A stretch of 64,000 nt of DNA from Burkholderia catarinensis (GCF_001883705.2 NZ_MDEQ02000004.1:310001-374000), one strand, 5' to 3'. Positions 1 through 11,157 are shown, numbered from the stretch's first letter. Numbers and translations: made by a program. Notes: generated from the sequence alone by a model not told the origin.

Positions 1-209
1 TCACGCGCCCGGCGATCCTGTTTGCGGACGAGCCGACCGGCAGTCTCGATGCGGCCACCGGCCACGCGGTCATCGACCTGATGTTCGAGCTGAACCGCGC
101 GCACGGCGCGACGCTCGTGCTCGTCACGCACGATGCCGAACTCGCGCGGCGTTGCGCGACGACGGTGACGATCGACGCCGGACGCATCGTCGCACCGCAC
201 GCGGTGTAG
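1..209 (+). CDS. ABC transporter ATP-binding protein, C-terminal end (partial)
   Basis: The reading frame enters from the left edge (first full codon at base 3) and stops with TAG at 207-209. The 68 visible residues contain a Walker B plus D-loop (ILFADEPTGSLD) and the switch histidine in LVTHDAELA, the end of an ABC ATPase nucleotide-binding domain. The wording DEPTGSLD and VTHD is typical of the LolD/MacB/YbbA family of ATPases that drive extraction or export complexes at the inner membrane. Which member it is cannot be told because the Walker A half lies outside the window. Confidence 0.85.
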   Translation, partial: TRPAILFADEPTGSLDAATGHAVIDLMFELNRAHGATLVLVTHDAELARRCATTVTIDAGRIVAPHAV

Positions 210-285
210 CGCGACGCTGAATATTCTTGCCGGCCGCAACGGGCGGAATCGCCCGGTGTGGCCGGCATGTGCATGATGCGTTGCG

Positions 286-1908
286 TCAGCGCCCGAGCGC
301 GGCACGCGCGCGCTCGATCAGCGCGGTCGTCGACGAATCGTGCTTTGCCGGATCGATCGACTCGGCCGTCAGGTCGGCTTCGACCACCTTGCCGAGAATC
401 TTGCCGAGCTCGACGCCCCACTGGTCGAACGGGTTGATGTCCCACACCGTCGCCTGCACGAGCACCTTATGTTCGTAAAGCGCGATCAGCGCGCCGAGCG
501 TGCGCGGCGTCAGCGCATCGACGAGCAGCGTCGTGGTCGGGCGGTTGCCCGGGAACGTCAGGTGCGGCGCGAGCGCCTCCTTGCCGGGCCCGGCGACCTT
601 GCGCGCTTCTTCGAGCGTGCGGCCGAGCATCAGTGCCTCGCTCTGCGCGAAGCAGTTCGCGAGCAGCTTCGGATGATGGCTCGCGAGCGGATGCTCGGGC
701 GTCAGCACCGCGATGAAGTCGATCGGCACGATCGTCGGCCCCTGGTGCAGCATCTGGAAGAACGCATGCTGGCCGTTGGTGCCCGGCTCGCCCCACGTGA
801 CGGCCGAGGTCGGGTAATCGACGAAGGTGCCGTCCAGGCGCGCGGATTTGCCGTTGCTCTCCATTTCGAGCTGCTGCAGGTACGACGGCAGGTAGTGCAG
901 CGCTTCCGAATACGGTGCGACGAGATAGCTCTGCGAGCCGAAGAAATTCCGGTACCAGATGCCGATCAGGCCGAGCAGCACCGGCAGGTTGCGCTCGAGC
1001 GGCGCTTCGCGGAAATGGCGATCCATGTCGTTCGCGCCCGCCAGCAGCTCGTCGAATTGCTCGGGGCCGATCGCGATCATGATCGACAGCCCGACCGCCG
1101 ACCACAGCGAATAGCGGCCGCCGACCCAATCCCACATTTCGAATACGTTGTCCGCGGCGATGCCGAACTTCACGACTTCGGCCGGGTTCGCCGACACGCC
1201 GACGAAATGTTTCGCGAGCGCGTCCTCGGGGCAGCCGCGCGTGACGAACCAGTCGCGCAGCGAGCGTGCGTTCGTCATCGTCTCGAGCGTCGTGAAGGTC
1301 TTCGACACGATGATCGCGAGCGTTTCCTCGGGATCGACCTGTTCGAGCACGCGCGCGAGATCGGCGCCGTCGACGTTCGACACGAAGTGGGTCGAGATGT
1401 CGGGTGTCGCGACGTGGTGCAGCGCATGGACGACCATCTTCGGCCCGAGATCGGAGCCGCCGATGCCGATGTTGATCACGTGGCGGATACGCTTGCCCGT
1501 GTAGCCCGTCCACGTGCCGCTGCGCACGGCGCGCGCGAAGGTCGCCATCTTCGCGCGCTCGGCGCTCACCTGCGCGTGGAACGGCGCTTGCGGGTCGGTT
1601 GCGCGCAACGCGGTGTGCAACGCGGCGCGGCCTTCGGTCGGGTTGACGATCTCGCCCGCGAACATCGCGTCGCGGCGCGCTTCGACGCCGGCGTCGCGCG
1701 CGAGCTGCACGAGCAGGCGCAGCGTTTCGTCATTGATGCGGTTCTTCGAGAAATCGGCCGCGAGACCGCCGCCCGGGATCGTGAAGCGTTCGGCGCGAGT
1801 CGGCGCGCGGTCGTTTTCCGGCGCGAACCAGTCGCGCAGCCGGGCGTGGCGGATCTGTTCGAAGTGGGATTGAAGGGCAGTCCAGGCGGGGAGCGAATTC
1901 AGCGTCAT
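286..1908 (-). CDS. pgi: Glucose-6-phosphate isomerase
   Basis: Converts glucose 6-phosphate to fructose 6-phosphate in the cytoplasm. The 540-residue product has the family size and both signatures: [11 protein letters not shown] with [14 protein letters not shown] (sugar-phosphate isomerase domain) and [11 protein letters not shown]. Expected active-site stretches are present (ESNGK, the histidine of NGQHAFFQ, the lysine of WGVELGK). The start chosen is MTLNSLPAW at 1908; the frame extends 16 codons further upstream, but those residues do not resemble the family. It is the first of three leftward genes (286-4918), which may be co-transcribed. Confidence 0.97.
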   Translation of the reverse strand: MTLNSLPAWTALQSHFEQIRHARLRDWFAPENDRAPTRAERFTIPGGGLAADFSKNRINDETLRLLVQLARDAGVEARRDAMFAGEIVNPTEGRAALHTALRATDPQAPFHAQVSAERAKMATFARAVRSGTWTGYTGKRIRHVINIGIGGSDLGPKMVVHALHHVATPDISTHFVSNVDGADLARVLEQVDPEETLAIIVSKTFTTLETMTNARSLRDWFVTRGCPEDALAKHFVGVSANPAEVVKFGIAADNVFEMWDWVGGRYSLWSAVGLSIMIAIGPEQFDELLAGANDMDRHFREAPLERNLPVLLGLIGIWYRNFFGSQSYLVAPYSEALHYLPSYLQQLEMESNGKSARLDGTFVDYPTSAVTWGEPGTNGQHAFFQMLHQGPTIVPIDFIAVLTPEHPLASHHPKLLANCFAQSEALMLGRTLEEARKVAGPGKEALAPHLTFPGNRPTTTLLVDALTPRTLGALIALYEHKVLVQATVWDINPFDQWGVELGKILGKVVEADLTAESIDPAKHDSSTTALIERARAALGR

Positions 1909-2019
1909 GGCGGTTCGAGTGAAGCGTGAATCGGGAGGAATGCCGCGCCGGCTCATCGGGATCGGAAGGCCGGCGGACGAGAAGGCCCGCCGTGCGGCGG
2001 GGCAGTCAGTATAGCGGCG

Positions 2020-3564
2020 TTACGTGTCTGCGCGCGGCGACGGATAAAAATGGCGATTGATCAACGTGCGTACCATCGGCGCGAGTTCGCCCGCGGTGAG
2101 CCCGGCCGGCCCGGTGCCGTTCGCGGTCAGCGTGTCGGCCGCGAGGCCGTGCAGGTAGACGCCTGCGAGCGCCGCTTCGTATGGCGCGACGCGCTGCGCG
2201 AGCAGCGCGCCGATCAGGCCGCCGAGCACGTCGCCGGTGCCGCCCGTGGCGAGCGCCGCATTGCCGGTCGGATTGATCGTCACGCGGCCGTCGGGGGCCG
2301 CCATCACCGTGCCCGAGCCTTTCAGCACGACGATGGCCGCATGGCGCGCGGCGAGCGCCTGCGCGGCCGCGACGCGGTCGCGCTGCACCGTCGCCGTGTC
2401 GCTGCCGAGCAGCCGCGCGGCCTCGAGCGGATGCGGCGTCAGCACGCACGGATTGCCGCGCGCGCCGCGCGTGGCGACGGCGGCCGCGAGATCCGCGTGC
2501 GTCGCGACGAGGTTCAGTGCGTCGGCATCGAGCAGCGTCGCGGCGTCGTGCGTCAGCACGTCGCGCACGAGCGTGGCCGCGGCCTCGCGCGTACCGAGCC
2601 CGCAGCCGGCCGCGATCGCGGTCATCGCGCCGAGATCGAGGTTGTCGGCCGGATGCAGCATCAGTTCGGGGAACGGTGGGTCGTACGGCGGCGCGCCGGT
2701 GCCGAGAAAGCCGACGTGCACCTTGCCGGCGCCCGCGAACAGCGCGGCGCGCGCGGCCAGGATCGGCGCGCCGCACATGCCCGTGTCGCCGCCGAGCACC
2801 GCGAGGCTGCCGAACGTGCCCTTGTGGGACGCGAACGCGCGCGCGGGCAGCGCTGCGGCGAACCGCGCCGGCGCGTTCAGCACGATGGCCGGCACGGCGG
2901 GCGGCGCGACGTCGAGCGACGCGACGTCGATCTCGCCGGCGAGATCGCGGCCGTCGCCCGTGTAGAGGCCCGGCTTCGCGCCGATGAAGGTGAGCGTGTG
3001 GGTGGCCGCGACGGCGACGCCCGCGCCGACGATCCGGCCCGTATCGCTGTCGAGCCCGCTCGGCACGTCGAGCGCGAGCACGTGGCCGCCGCTGCGCGCA
3101 TGCGCGGCGATGCGCGCGGCCTGCTCGGCGAATGCGCCGTCGAGCGCGCGGCCGAGACCGATGCCGAACAGCCCGTCGACGACCCACGCATAGCCGTCCA
3201 GCGAAGCGGGCGGCGTGGCCGACAGCGGGACGCCGGCTGCGCGCGCGAGGCCGAGCGCCCATTGCGCGTCGTCCGGCTTCACCGGCACCGGCATCCACGC
3301 CTGGATCGCGACGCCGAGCTGCTGAAGGTGCGCGGCGGCAACCAGCGCGTCGCCGCCGTTGTTGCCGGGGCCGACCGCGAACCATACGGGGCGATCGTCC
3401 CCGGAGACGCGCTCGGACAGCCAGCGCGCGGCGGCGGCGCCCGCGCGGCCCATCAGCGTGTGCGGCGGCAGCGCCGCGGTTGCGTCGGCTTCGGCCGCAC
3501 GCAGGTCGGCGACGCGCAGCAGCGCGATCGGATCGGAATCGGGAAGCGGGCGGGTAACGGTCAT
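2020..3564 (-). CDS. nnr: Bifunctional NAD(P)H-hydrate epimerase / ADP-dependent dehydratase
   Basis: Repairs damaged NADHX and NADPHX. The N-terminal half is a YjeF_N epimerase domain (GPGNNGGDALVAA around residue 69, then DGLFGIGL). The C-terminal half is a ribokinase-like dehydratase with the nucleotide/catalytic motif TGGTGDVLGG near residue 440 and VLKGSGTV before it. At 514 residues it matches the fused bacterial Nnr. It lies 111 bases upstream of the pgi start on the same strand, and 52 bases separate it from the oxidoreductase gene behind it. Confidence 0.95.
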   Translation of the reverse strand: MTVTRPLPDSDPIALLRVADLRAAEADATAALPPHTLMGRAGAAAARWLSERVSGDDRPVWFAVGPGNNGGDALVAAAHLQQLGVAIQAWMPVPVKPDDAQWALGLARAAGVPLSATPPASLDGYAWVVDGLFGIGLGRALDGAFAEQAARIAAHARSGGHVLALDVPSGLDSDTGRIVGAGVAVAATHTLTFIGAKPGLYTGDGRDLAGEIDVASLDVAPPAVPAIVLNAPARFAAALPARAFASHKGTFGSLAVLGGDTGMCGAPILAARAALFAGAGKVHVGFLGTGAPPYDPPFPELMLHPADNLDLGAMTAIAAGCGLGTREAAATLVRDVLTHDAATLLDADALNLVATHADLAAAVATRGARGNPCVLTPHPLEAARLLGSDTATVQRDRVAAAQALAARHAAIVVLKGSGTVMAAPDGRVTINPTGNAALATGGTGDVLGGLIGALLAQRVAPYEAALAGVYLHGLAADTLTANGTGPAGLTAGELAPMVRTLINRHFYPSPRADT

Positions 3565-3616
3565 CGCGGGATCGTGGCGGGTGGCAAGGATGCCGCCCGG
3601 GACGAGCCCGCGGCGG

Positions 3617-4918
3617 TCAGGTCGTGAAGCGCCCGGCGCGCAGCGCGGCGAGCGTGTCGGCGGGCCAGTGCTGCACGTCGCCGCCCAGATAGTCGGTCAC
3701 CACTTTAGCAGACCCGCACGCGAGCCCCCAGCCGGCCGGGCCGTGCCCGAAATTGACGAACACGCGCGGATGCGGGGTCGGACCCACGACCGGCAGGCCG
3801 TCCGGCGACAGCAGTTGCGTGCCTTGCCATGACAATGCGGCCGAGATCCTGGCGGCGCCGGGCACCCAGTCGTGTACGGCCTGGCCGAGCAGCGCGAGCG
3901 CGGCCTCGGACAGCGGCTCGGCGAGCGGCTTCGCGGTGTCGGGCAGGCTTTGCAGCACGGCGGCGCCGCCGACGCGCAGCCGCTGGTGGGTGCGCGTGAT
4001 CGAGATCCGCTTGATCGAGTCGACGACGCTCAGGTGCGGCGCGTGTTCTTCGTACGCGACCGGCGCGGTGAGCGTATGAACGCGCACCGGGTGCAGCGGC
4101 AGGTGCCAGCCGAGCCGTTCGAGCAGCGGCAGGCTGCCGGCGCCGGCGGCGACCACGATCGCGTCGGCGGAGATCACGTCGACTTCGCGTGCGTTCGCCG
4201 CATTCCGGTTGCCGGGCGGGACGAGCTCGACTGCGGCGCGGCCGGTGTCGGCGCGGATCGCGGCGACGTCCGCGCCGAAGCGAAACTGCACGCCGTGCTC
4301 GTCGAGCGTCTGCTTGACCAGTTTCGCGAACAGCGGGCAGTTCCCGGTGCGTTCGGTCTCGAGCAGCACGCCGCCGGCGAAGCCGGGCTCGGCCGGCACC
4401 GACGGCTCGAGCGCCGCGCATTCGTCGGCGTTCAGCGTGCGATACGGCTGGTCGAGCGTGCGCAGCAGGTCGAGCGCGGGCTGCATTGCTTCCCAGTCGC
4501 GCGGATCGCGCACGACATGCAGGATGCCGGGCTTCTGCTCGAACTCGAGTTCGAGGTGCGCCTCGATGTCGGCGAGCATGTCGCGCGACGCATCGATCAG
4601 CGGCCGCAGCCGCGCGTACTGCGCGGCGAACGCGTCGGGTTCGCGCAGCGTGCCGAGCTGCTTGACGAAGCGGCGCACGCCGCCGTTGAAGCCCGGCTTG
4701 TAGACGATGCCGCTGTCGCGCGGCTGGCGCTGACGCATGAAGGTCGGGCCGAACCAGACGTCGAGCGGGCTCGGCAGCAGTGCGCCGCCGTCGCCGTAGG
4801 TCGCACCCTGCGCGACGGTCGCGTGGCGTTCGACCACGCACACGCGATGGCCGGCCGCGCGCAACTGGTAGGCGGTGGCGACGCCGCTGATTCCGCCGCC
4901 GATGACGATGACATCCAT
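3617..4918 (-). CDS. FAD-dependent oxidoreductase of the D-amino-acid dehydrogenase (DadA) type
   Basis: A 433-residue DAO-family flavoprotein. The N-terminus MDVIVIGGGISGVATAYQL is the FAD-binding Rossmann fold, followed by the second FAD motif YGDGGALLPS. The C-terminus has FVNFGHGPAGWGLACGSAK, the closing FAD contact of DadA-like enzymes. It likely oxidises D-amino acids, passing electrons to the respiratory chain; the exact substrate is not evident. The reading frame is open upstream to 5206, but the residues there are proline- and arginine-rich noise, so the start is set at 4918. Confidence 0.85.
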   Translation of the reverse strand: MDVIVIGGGISGVATAYQLRAAGHRVCVVERHATVAQGATYGDGGALLPSPLDVWFGPTFMRQRQPRDSGIVYKPGFNGGVRRFVKQLGTLREPDAFAAQYARLRPLIDASRDMLADIEAHLELEFEQKPGILHVVRDPRDWEAMQPALDLLRTLDQPYRTLNADECAALEPSVPAEPGFAGGVLLETERTGNCPLFAKLVKQTLDEHGVQFRFGADVAAIRADTGRAAVELVPPGNRNAANAREVDVISADAIVVAAGAGSLPLLERLGWHLPLHPVRVHTLTAPVAYEEHAPHLSVVDSIKRISITRTHQRLRVGGAAVLQSLPDTAKPLAEPLSEAALALLGQAVHDWVPGAARISAALSWQGTQLLSPDGLPVVGPTPHPRVFVNFGHGPAGWGLACGSAKVVTDYLGGDVQHWPADTLAALRAGRFTT

Positions 4919-5178
4919 GGATTGCTTCGATGACGGGTGGCGCGCACGCCGCCCGGTGAGAATTCGCTGAGGGCCCCGGCCCGGTGAACCCGGAATGATA
5001 GCGCCAAAATCGCGGGAACCGGCGTCGGGCGAGCGCGTACCGTGCGGCCGCGCCTTGGCCGCCGGCTGCCGCGCCCGCGGGGCCGGCCCGGCGGGCGGCC
5101 GTGCGCGCCGCGCGCCGGGGCACTGTGGCGGTGCATGCGGACTGCCGATCGGCCGGTCGTGGGCGGCCGACTTCCGGG

Positions 5179-5184
5179 TATAAT
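5179..5184 (+). promoter_or_regulatory. Candidate -10 element of purL
   Basis: A perfect TATAAT hexamer lies 62 bases before the purL start, in a short intergenic gap between divergent genes. No good -35 match is seen 17 bases upstream, so the call rests on the hexamer and its position. Confidence 0.4.
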
Positions 5185-5245
5185 TACGGCCTTCCTTTCG
5201 CCCCACGTCGCCACCTCGCGCGACTCATCGACGTCAGTCCAGCCC

Positions 5246-8200
5246 ATGGCTCACTTCTCGTGTTTTCCCGGCGCTTCGGCCCTCTCCGATTTCCGTCAAA
5301 CCCGTCTGCTCGACACGCTCAGGCAAATCGACGCCAACATCGTCGCGGTGCGCGGCCGGTTCCTGCACTTCGTCAATGCGGCCGAGCCGCTGTCGGCGGA
5401 CGACAGCGCGCGCATCGACGCGCTGATGCACTACGGCGCGCCGTTCGAACCGGCGGCCGAGAAGGGCGCGGCCGAGACCTTCGTCGTCCTGCCGCGTTTC
5501 GGCACGGTCTCGCCGTGGGCGAGCAAGGCGACCGACATCGCGCAGCACTGCGGCCTCACGCATGTGCGCCGCATCGAGCGCGGCGTCGAATTCACGGTCA
5601 CGCTGAAGTCGGGCTTGCTTGGCGGCAAGAAGGCGCTGTCCGACGACGCGCGCGCGGCCGTTGCGGCCGCGCTGCATGACCGGATGACCGAAAGCGTGGT
5701 CGCGGCGCGCGACGACGCGAAGCATCTGTTCGACGAACTGCCGGCCAAGCCGCTTGCGAGCGTCGACGTGCTGGGCGTCGGCCGCGGCGCGCTCGAACGC
5801 GCGAACGTCGAGCTGGGCCTCGCGCTTGCCGACGACGAGATCGACTACCTGGTCGACGCGTTCCGCAAGCTCGAACGCAACCCGACCGACGTGGAGCTGA
5901 TGATGTTCGCGCAGGCGAACAGCGAACACTGCCGCCACAAGATCTTCAACGCGCAATGGACGATCGACGGCGAAGCGCAGGACATGTCGCTGTTCGCGAT
6001 GATCCGCAACACCGAGAAGCTGAACCCGCAGGGCACGATCGTCGCGTATTCGGACAACTCGTCGATCATGGTCGGCGCCGAAGCCGAACGCTGGTTCCCG
6101 CGCAACGCGGGCGCGGCCGGCGAGCCTGGTGAGCGCTATGGCCGCCACACCGAGCTCACGCACACGCTGATGAAGGTCGAGACGCACAACCACCCGACGG
6201 CGATCTCGCCGTTCCCGGGCGCGGCGACCGGCGCGGGCGGCGAGATCCGCGACGAAGGCGCGACGGGCCGCGGCGCGCGTCCGAAGGCCGGCCTCACGGG
6301 CTTCACCGTCTCGAACCTCGACCTGCCCGGCGCGCGTCAGTCATGGGAAAACGCGCGCGACGCGGCACAGCCGGTCGGTGAGCGCAACCCGGGCGATGCG
6401 CACGGCCCGTACGGCCGTCCGGACCGCATCGCGTCGCCGCTGCAGATCATGATCGACGGCCCGCTCGGCGGCGCCGCGTTCAACAACGAATTCGGCCGCC
6501 CGAACCTCGGCGGCTACTTCCGCGTGTACGAGCAGAACGTCGGCGGTCAGGTGCGCGGCTATCACAAGCCGATCATGATCGCGGGCGGCCTCGGCAACAT
6601 CGCCGACCAGCACACGCACAAGCACGACGTGCCGGCCGGCTCCCTGCTGATCCAGATCGGCGGCCCCGGCATGCGAATCGGGATGGGCGGCGGCGCCGCG
6701 AGCTCGATGGCGACCGGCGCGAACACGGCCGAACTCGACTTCGACTCGGTGCAGCGCGGCAACCCCGAAATCGAGCGTCGCGCGCAGGAAGTGATCAACG
6801 GCTGCTGGCAGCTCGGCGCGGAAAACCCGATCCTGAGCATCCACGACGTCGGCGCGGGCGGCCTGTCGAATGCATTCCCCGAAATCGTCGACGGCGCAGG
6901 CAAGGGCGCGCGCTTCGAGTTGCGCAAGGTCGCGCTCGAGGAATCGGGCCTGTCGCCACGCGAAATCTGGTCGAACGAGGCGCAGGAGCGCTACGTGCTC
7001 GCGATCGCACCGGCCGACCTGCCGCGCTTCGAGGCAATCTGCGCGCGCGAGCGCTGCCCGTTCGCGGTGGTCGGTGTCGCGACCGACGAGCGCCAGCTGC
7101 AGCTCGTCGACGACGAAGCGACGGGCACGGACGAATACCCGGTCGACATGCCGATGGAAGTGCTGCTCGGCAAGCCGCCGCGCATGCACCGCGACGTCGC
7201 ACGTATGGCGACCGAGCGCGTACCGGTCGACGTGACGGGCATCGCGCTGTCGGAAGTCGCGGTCGACGTGCTGAAGCACCCGACGGTCGGCAGCAAGTCG
7301 TTCCTGATCACGATCGGCGACCGGTCGGTCGGCGGCACGTCGGTGCGCGACCAGATGGTTGGCCCGTGGCAGGTTCCAGTGGCCGACTGCGCGGTCACGG
7401 CGCTCGACTACGCGGGCTTCAAGGGCGAGGCGATGACGATGGCCGAGCGCACGCCGCTCGCGGTGATCGACGCGCCGGCATCGGGCCGCATGGCGGTCGG
7501 CGAGGCGATCACGAACATCGCGAGCGCACCGATCGCGTCGCTCGACAAGCTGAAACTGTCGGCGAACTGGATGGCTGCGTGCGGCACGGCCGGCGAGGAC
7601 GCCGCGCTGTTCGACACGGTCAAGGCGATCGGCATGGAGCTGTGCCCGGCGCTCGGGATCGGCATCCCGGTCGGCAAGGATTCGCTGTCGATGAAGACGA
7701 AGTGGGACGAGCAGGGCGTCGCGAAGGAAGTGGTCTCGCCGGTGTCGCTGATCATCTCCGCGTTCGCGCCGGTCGAGGACGTGCGCCGGCACCTGACGCC
7801 GCAACTGCGCCGCGTCGCCGACGCGGGCGACAGCGTGCTGATCGCGATCGATCTCGGCCGCGGCAAGAACCGGATGGGCGGCAGCATCTTCGCGCAGGTC
7901 ACGCAGCAGGTCGGCGACACGACGCCGGACGTCGACGATGCGGAAGACCTGAAACGCTTCTTCAACGCGATCCAGTCGCTCAATGCGCAAGACAAGCTGC
8001 TCGCGTACCACGACCGCTCGGACGGCGGCCTGTGGGCGACGGTGTGCGAAATGGCGTTCGCGGGCCACGCGGGCGTGTCGCTGAACGTCGACATGCTGAC
8101 GCTCGACCCGAATCACGAATCCGATTACGGCGATGCGAAGGACTGGGCAAAGCAGACGAGCGGCCGTCGCGACGATCGCACGCTGCGCGCGCTGTTCTCC

Positions 8201-9310
8201 GAAGAACTCGGCGCCGTCGTGCAGGTGCGCACGGCCGACCGTGACGCGGTGCTCGGCGCGCTGCGCGAATTCGGCCTGTCGACGTGCTCGCACGTGATCG
8301 GCTCGGTCAACGATCGCGACGTGATCGAGGTGTACCGCGACGCGAAGAAGATCTTCGACGCACCGCGCACCGAACTCCATCGCGCGTGGGGCGAAGTGAG
8401 CTGGCGCATCGCACGCCTGCGCGACAACCCCGCATGCGCGGATGCCGAATACGACGCGCTGCTCGATGCGGCCGATCCGGGCATCTCGCCGGTGCTGAGC
8501 TTCGATCCGGCCGACGACATCGCCGCGCCGTTCATCGCGACGGGTGCACGGCCGCGCGTCGCGATCCTGCGCGAGCAGGGCGTGAACTCGCATCTGGAAA
8601 CGGCCTACGCGTTCGACCGCGCGGGCTTCGATGCGCACGACGTGCACATGAGCGACCTGCTCGCGGGCCGTGCAACGCTCGCCGATTTCGCGGGCGCGGT
8701 CGCGTGCGGCGGCTTCTCGTACGGCGACGTGCTGGGCGCGGGCGAAGGCTGGGCGAAGACGGTCCGTTTCAACGCGAATCTCGCCGACATGTTCTCGGCA
8801 TTCTTCGCGCGTCCCGACACGTTCGCACTCGGCATCTGCAATGGCTGCCAGATGCTGTCGAGCCTCGCGTCGATGATCCCGGGCGCGGAAGCGTGGCCGA
8901 AGTTCACGCGCAACAAGTCCGAGCAGTTCGAGGCGCGCTTCTCGTTCGTCGAGGTGGAGAAATCGCCGTCGATCTTCTTCGCGGGGATGGAAGGCTCGCG
9001 GATCCCGGTCGCGGTCGCGCACGGCGAAGGCTATGCGGACTTCTCGCAGCAGGGCGACATCGATCGCGTCGCGGTCGCGATGCGTTTCATCGACCACCGC
9101 GGCGAAGCGACCGAGCGCTACCCGTTCAACCCGAACGGCTCGCCGGCCGGCATCACGTCGGTCACGACGGCCGACGGCCGCTTCTCGGTGCTGATGCCGC
9201 ACATGGAGCGCGTGCACCGTACGGTCGCGATGAGCTGGCACCCGGAAAGCTGGGGTGAAGCGAGCCCGTGGATGCGTGTGTTCCGCAACGCGCGCCGCTG
9301 GATCGGCTGA
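5246..9310 (+). CDS. purL: Phosphoribosylformylglycinamidine synthase, single-chain form
   Basis: Fourth step of purine synthesis: FGAR plus glutamine and ATP gives FGAM. The 1,354-residue product is the long proteobacterial form. It has the substrate and ATP region [14 protein letters not shown] followed by [20 protein letters not shown], a second AIR-synthase-like half, and a class I glutaminase domain whose nucleophile is Cys1198 in GICNGCQML, with the His/Glu partners in SWHPE. The start MAHFSCFPG is chosen because the in-frame extension upstream is low-complexity Arg/Pro. It stands alone, divergent from the DadA-like gene. Confidence 0.98.
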   Translation: MAHFSCFPGASALSDFRQTRLLDTLRQIDANIVAVRGRFLHFVNAAEPLSADDSARIDALMHYGAPFEPAAEKGAAETFVVLPRFGTVSPWASKATDIAQHCGLTHVRRIERGVEFTVTLKSGLLGGKKALSDDARAAVAAALHDRMTESVVAARDDAKHLFDELPAKPLASVDVLGVGRGALERANVELGLALADDEIDYLVDAFRKLERNPTDVELMMFAQANSEHCRHKIFNAQWTIDGEAQDMSLFAMIRNTEKLNPQGTIVAYSDNSSIMVGAEAERWFPRNAGAAGEPGERYGRHTELTHTLMKVETHNHPTAISPFPGAATGAGGEIRDEGATGRGARPKAGLTGFTVSNLDLPGARQSWENARDAAQPVGERNPGDAHGPYGRPDRIASPLQIMIDGPLGGAAFNNEFGRPNLGGYFRVYEQNVGGQVRGYHKPIMIAGGLGNIADQHTHKHDVPAGSLLIQIGGPGMRIGMGGGAASSMATGANTAELDFDSVQRGNPEIERRAQEVINGCWQLGAENPILSIHDVGAGGLSNAFPEIVDGAGKGARFELRKVALEESGLSPREIWSNEAQERYVLAIAPADLPRFEAICARERCPFAVVGVATDERQLQLVDDEATGTDEYPVDMPMEVLLGKPPRMHRDVARMATERVPVDVTGIALSEVAVDVLKHPTVGSKSFLITIGDRSVGGTSVRDQMVGPWQVPVADCAVTALDYAGFKGEAMTMAERTPLAVIDAPASGRMAVGEAITNIASAPIASLDKLKLSANWMAACGTAGEDAALFDTVKAIGMELCPALGIGIPVGKDSLSMKTKWDEQGVAKEVVSPVSLIISAFAPVEDVRRHLTPQLRRVADAGDSVLIAIDLGRGKNRMGGSIFAQVTQQVGDTTPDVDDAEDLKRFFNAIQSLNAQDKLLAYHDRSDGGLWATVCEMAFAGHAGVSLNVDMLTLDPNHESDYGDAKDWAKQTSGRRDDRTLRALFSEELGAVVQVRTADRDAVLGALREFGLSTCSHVIGSVNDRDVIEVYRDAKKIFDAPRTELHRAWGEVSWRIARLRDNPACADAEYDALLDAADPGISPVLSFDPADDIAAPFIATGARPRVAILREQGVNSHLETAYAFDRAGFDAHDVHMSDLLAGRATLADFAGAVACGGFSYGDVLGAGEGWAKTVRFNANLADMFSAFFARPDTFALGICNGCQMLSSLASMIPGAEAWPKFTRNKSEQFEARFSFVEVEKSPSIFFAGMEGSRIPVAVAHGEGYADFSQQGDIDRVAVAMRFIDHRGEATERYPFNPNGSPAGITSVTTADGRFSVLMPHMERVHRTVAMSWHPESWGEASPWMRVFRNARRWIG

Positions 9311-9315
9311 TCCGG

Positions 9316-9861
9316 ATGATGTTCGACCCGAACGCGCCGGTCGAGGTCGTCACGCTGCGCGACGAGCGTGCGAGCGAGGCCGACGCGATCGGCCGCGTGA
9401 TCGTCGCGGCGTTCGCCGGCGAGCCGCAGGGCGGCCAATTCGAACGGCGGATCGTCGACGCGCTGCGTGCGGACGGAGCATTGAGCGTATCGCTCGTCGC
9501 GGAGCGCGACGGCCGCGTCATCGGGCACGTCGCGTTCTCGCCGGTGTCGATCGGTGGCGAACCGTCCGGCAGCCAGGGCTGGTACGGACTTGCGCCGCTC
9601 GCGGTGCTGCCCGAATGCCAGCGGCAGAGTATCGGTGCGGGGTTGGTGCGCACGGGGCTCGACGCGTTGCGCCGGCTCGGCGCGCGCGGCTGCGTCGTGC
9701 TCGGCGAGCCCGCGTATTACGCGCGCTTCGGGTTCACGCCGTCCGGCGACATCATGTTTCCGCACGTGCCGCCCGGGTATTGCCTCGCGCTGTCGTTCGA
9801 CGAGTCGGCGCCGCGGCCGTCGGGTGACGTTCGCTATCACGACGTGTTTTATCCCGCGTAG
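9316..9861 (+). CDS. GNAT family N-acetyltransferase
   Basis: A 181-residue GNAT fold. It shows the acetyl-CoA loop region GLAPLAVLPECQRQSIGAGLV (motif A, Q/R-x-x-G-x-G/A), preceded by IGHVAFSPV and followed by LGEPAYYARFGF. It resembles the YhbS subfamily of small-molecule or protein acetyltransferases. The substrate is unknown. It begins 5 bases after the purL stop (two consecutive ATG codons at 9316 and 9319), so it is probably translated from the same transcript. A strong terminator follows. Confidence 0.85.
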   Translation: MMFDPNAPVEVVTLRDERASEADAIGRVIVAAFAGEPQGGQFERRIVDALRADGALSVSLVAERDGRVIGHVAFSPVSIGGEPSGSQGWYGLAPLAVLPECQRQSIGAGLVRTGLDALRRLGARGCVVLGEPAYYARFGFTPSGDIMFPHVPPGYCLALSFDESAPRPSGDVRYHDVFYPA

Positions 9862-9899
9862 CGAATGCTGCGGTGCGGGTGAGGTCTGGTACTGGAAAG

Positions 9900-9925
9900 G
9901 CCGCTCTTCGGAGCGGCTTTTTTTT
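9900..9925 (+). terminator. Rho-independent terminator after the purL-GNAT unit
   Basis: GCCGCTC (9900-9906), loop TTCG, GAGCGGC (9911-9917), followed by a run of eight or nine T. A UUCG tetraloop on a GC-rich stem with a long U tract is a textbook intrinsic terminator. Confidence 0.92.
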
Positions 9926-10397
9926 GGTTCTTCGTAGATTTCCGTGGAGGTCGCTTGTCGACCCAGAGCAGACGGCGGTCGAGCCACTAAGCAGGCGACG
10001 GTTGCCGAGGGTCAAGCAGCCATTCGCCACCAACGAGCCTTTCGCCCCAGCGGCGTCCTTTGTGCCGCTTCGGATCGAATGGACACAATCTAACGGCAAC
10101 CATGTCCTCGTTGGGATCGGCTCGCGACAATCCCTAGCTTTCAAGGCTGTTTGGAGCAGATCGGTAGGTGCTGTTCAGCTGTGCGCGAGATTCTGTAGCG
10201 CGAGCTTCGCATAGCGTATCCACGCCACGTAGGCACCCGACAGGGACCGCGCTTGGGGTCAACTGGCTTACGGGCTTCGATTTCCAAATCAAGGGATCCA
10301 TCCTATCCGAAACGGGAAACGATTGATCGGGTTTGAGGGGCGCGCGGAGCGGCAACTACCAAAGTCTACTGCCCCGCAACGCGCCTTAACGTCGGCG
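9926..10397. other. Intergenic stretch without a convincing gene
   Basis: The 470 bases between the terminator and the TetR gene hold only short frames on both strands whose translations have no recognisable domain and no good ribosome binding site. Composition is a little less GC-rich than purL. It may be the left junction of the transferred TetR/SDR block, but no repeat marks an edge. Confidence 0.5.
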
Positions 10398-11030
10398 TCA
10401 ACTTTCTGGCCCCGCGTTTCCGCGTCGCGGCAAGAGCACCAGGTCGGCCGCTTCGTCAGCATCTTTAAGGAGCGTCTTGCGCGGCGTGCCTATCTGCGCA
10501 CGCATTGTCAGCCCACGAGCAAAATCCGTGACTTGCGTTGCGCGCGCGACTACGGGGAAGTCAGATGCGATTTCTCCCGCACTGATCCCGTCCCGGAAAC
10601 GGCGCTCCACTAGCGCCGTGCCACCCGCGACGGCGCTCTGCAGAAACCGCTGAACCTCGGCGTCGTTCACAAGCGGCGCGACGCACACCATAAGGCAGCC
10701 CCGGGCGGACCCTTTCTCGGTCGCACTCTCGACGGCGAACCTCAAAAAGCCCGCGATAGAGTCGCGAAGACTCTCTGGCGAGAGGAGCGCCTTCGCGGCT
10801 TTTGCGCCTTTCCGTTCTGCATACGCCTTAAGGACGCGCAAGAATATCGCCCGCTTGTCGCCGAAGACGGAATACAGGCTCGGCCGTCCCACGCCCATCC
10901 CCGCGACAAGGTCGTCGATCGTGACGCCATCATAGCCTTTCGACCAAAACACCTGAGTTGCCTTTTCCAGCGCGTCTATCTCGTCGAAACTGCGGGGCCG
11001 TCCACGCGGCGCGGGTGAATTCTGAACCAT
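10398..11030 (-). CDS. TetR family transcriptional regulator
   Basis: A 210-residue one-component repressor. Residues about 10-60 form the TetR helix-turn-helix (ALEKATQVFWSKGYDGVTIDDLVAGMGVGR, then SLYSVFGDKRAIF). The C-terminal helical domain (RGCLMVCVA...) resembles the TetR_C family often found beside short-chain dehydrogenases. Its ribosome binding site AAGGAG lies 11 bases before the ATG. It is divergent from an SDR operon, and its promoter overlaps the operon promoter, so it most likely represses itself and the SDR genes. The inducing ligand is unknown. Confidence 0.92.
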   Translation of the reverse strand: MVQNSPAPRGRPRSFDEIDALEKATQVFWSKGYDGVTIDDLVAGMGVGRPSLYSVFGDKRAIFLRVLKAYAERKGAKAAKALLSPESLRDSIAGFLRFAVESATEKGSARGCLMVCVAPLVNDAEVQRFLQSAVAGGTALVERRFRDGISAGEIASDFPVVARATQVTDFARGLTMRAQIGTPRKTLLKDADEAADLVLLPRRGNAGPES

Positions 11031-11043
11031 TTAGTTTAAAACT

Positions 11044-11096
11044 CCTTGACACCTGTTCTTGCATCAATATATAACCGAATAGTTCTAAATTAGCAA
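11044..11096. promoter_or_regulatory. Overlapping divergent promoters and candidate TetR operator
   Basis: Rightward: TTGACA at 11046-11051, 16-base spacer, TATATA at 11068-11073. Leftward (tetR): TTGCTA on the minus strand (11091-11096), 17-base spacer, and the same self-complementary TATATA. The motif ACCGAATAGTTC at 11074-11085 covers the start region of the rightward promoter and the spacer of the leftward one. A near copy lies before the third SDR gene at the same distance from a CCTTGACAC block, which suggests a shared operator. Confidence 0.7.
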
Positions 11097-11157
11097 GTTG
11101 GCCCCAGCCTCGCGGGACCATACGGCTCGACCTTAACCCTTTACCAGGGAGACGCCC

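Noticed and set aside
340..1929. Long rightward open frame of 529 codons antisense to pgi
   Set aside because: Arginine/alanine-rich translation without domains, exactly overlapping a clear pgi gene; an effect of high GC codon use. The same holds for the long frames antisense to nnr, purL, selO, the acyl-CoA synthetase and the tail genes.
6341..9241. 966-codon leftward open frame inside purL
   Set aside because: Composition is His/Arg/Asp-rich with no recognisable motif; mirror frame of the PurL codons.
9752..10355. Short frames on both strands between the GNAT gene and the TetR gene
   Set aside because: No ribosome sites, no domains, and they cross the terminator; not supported as genes.
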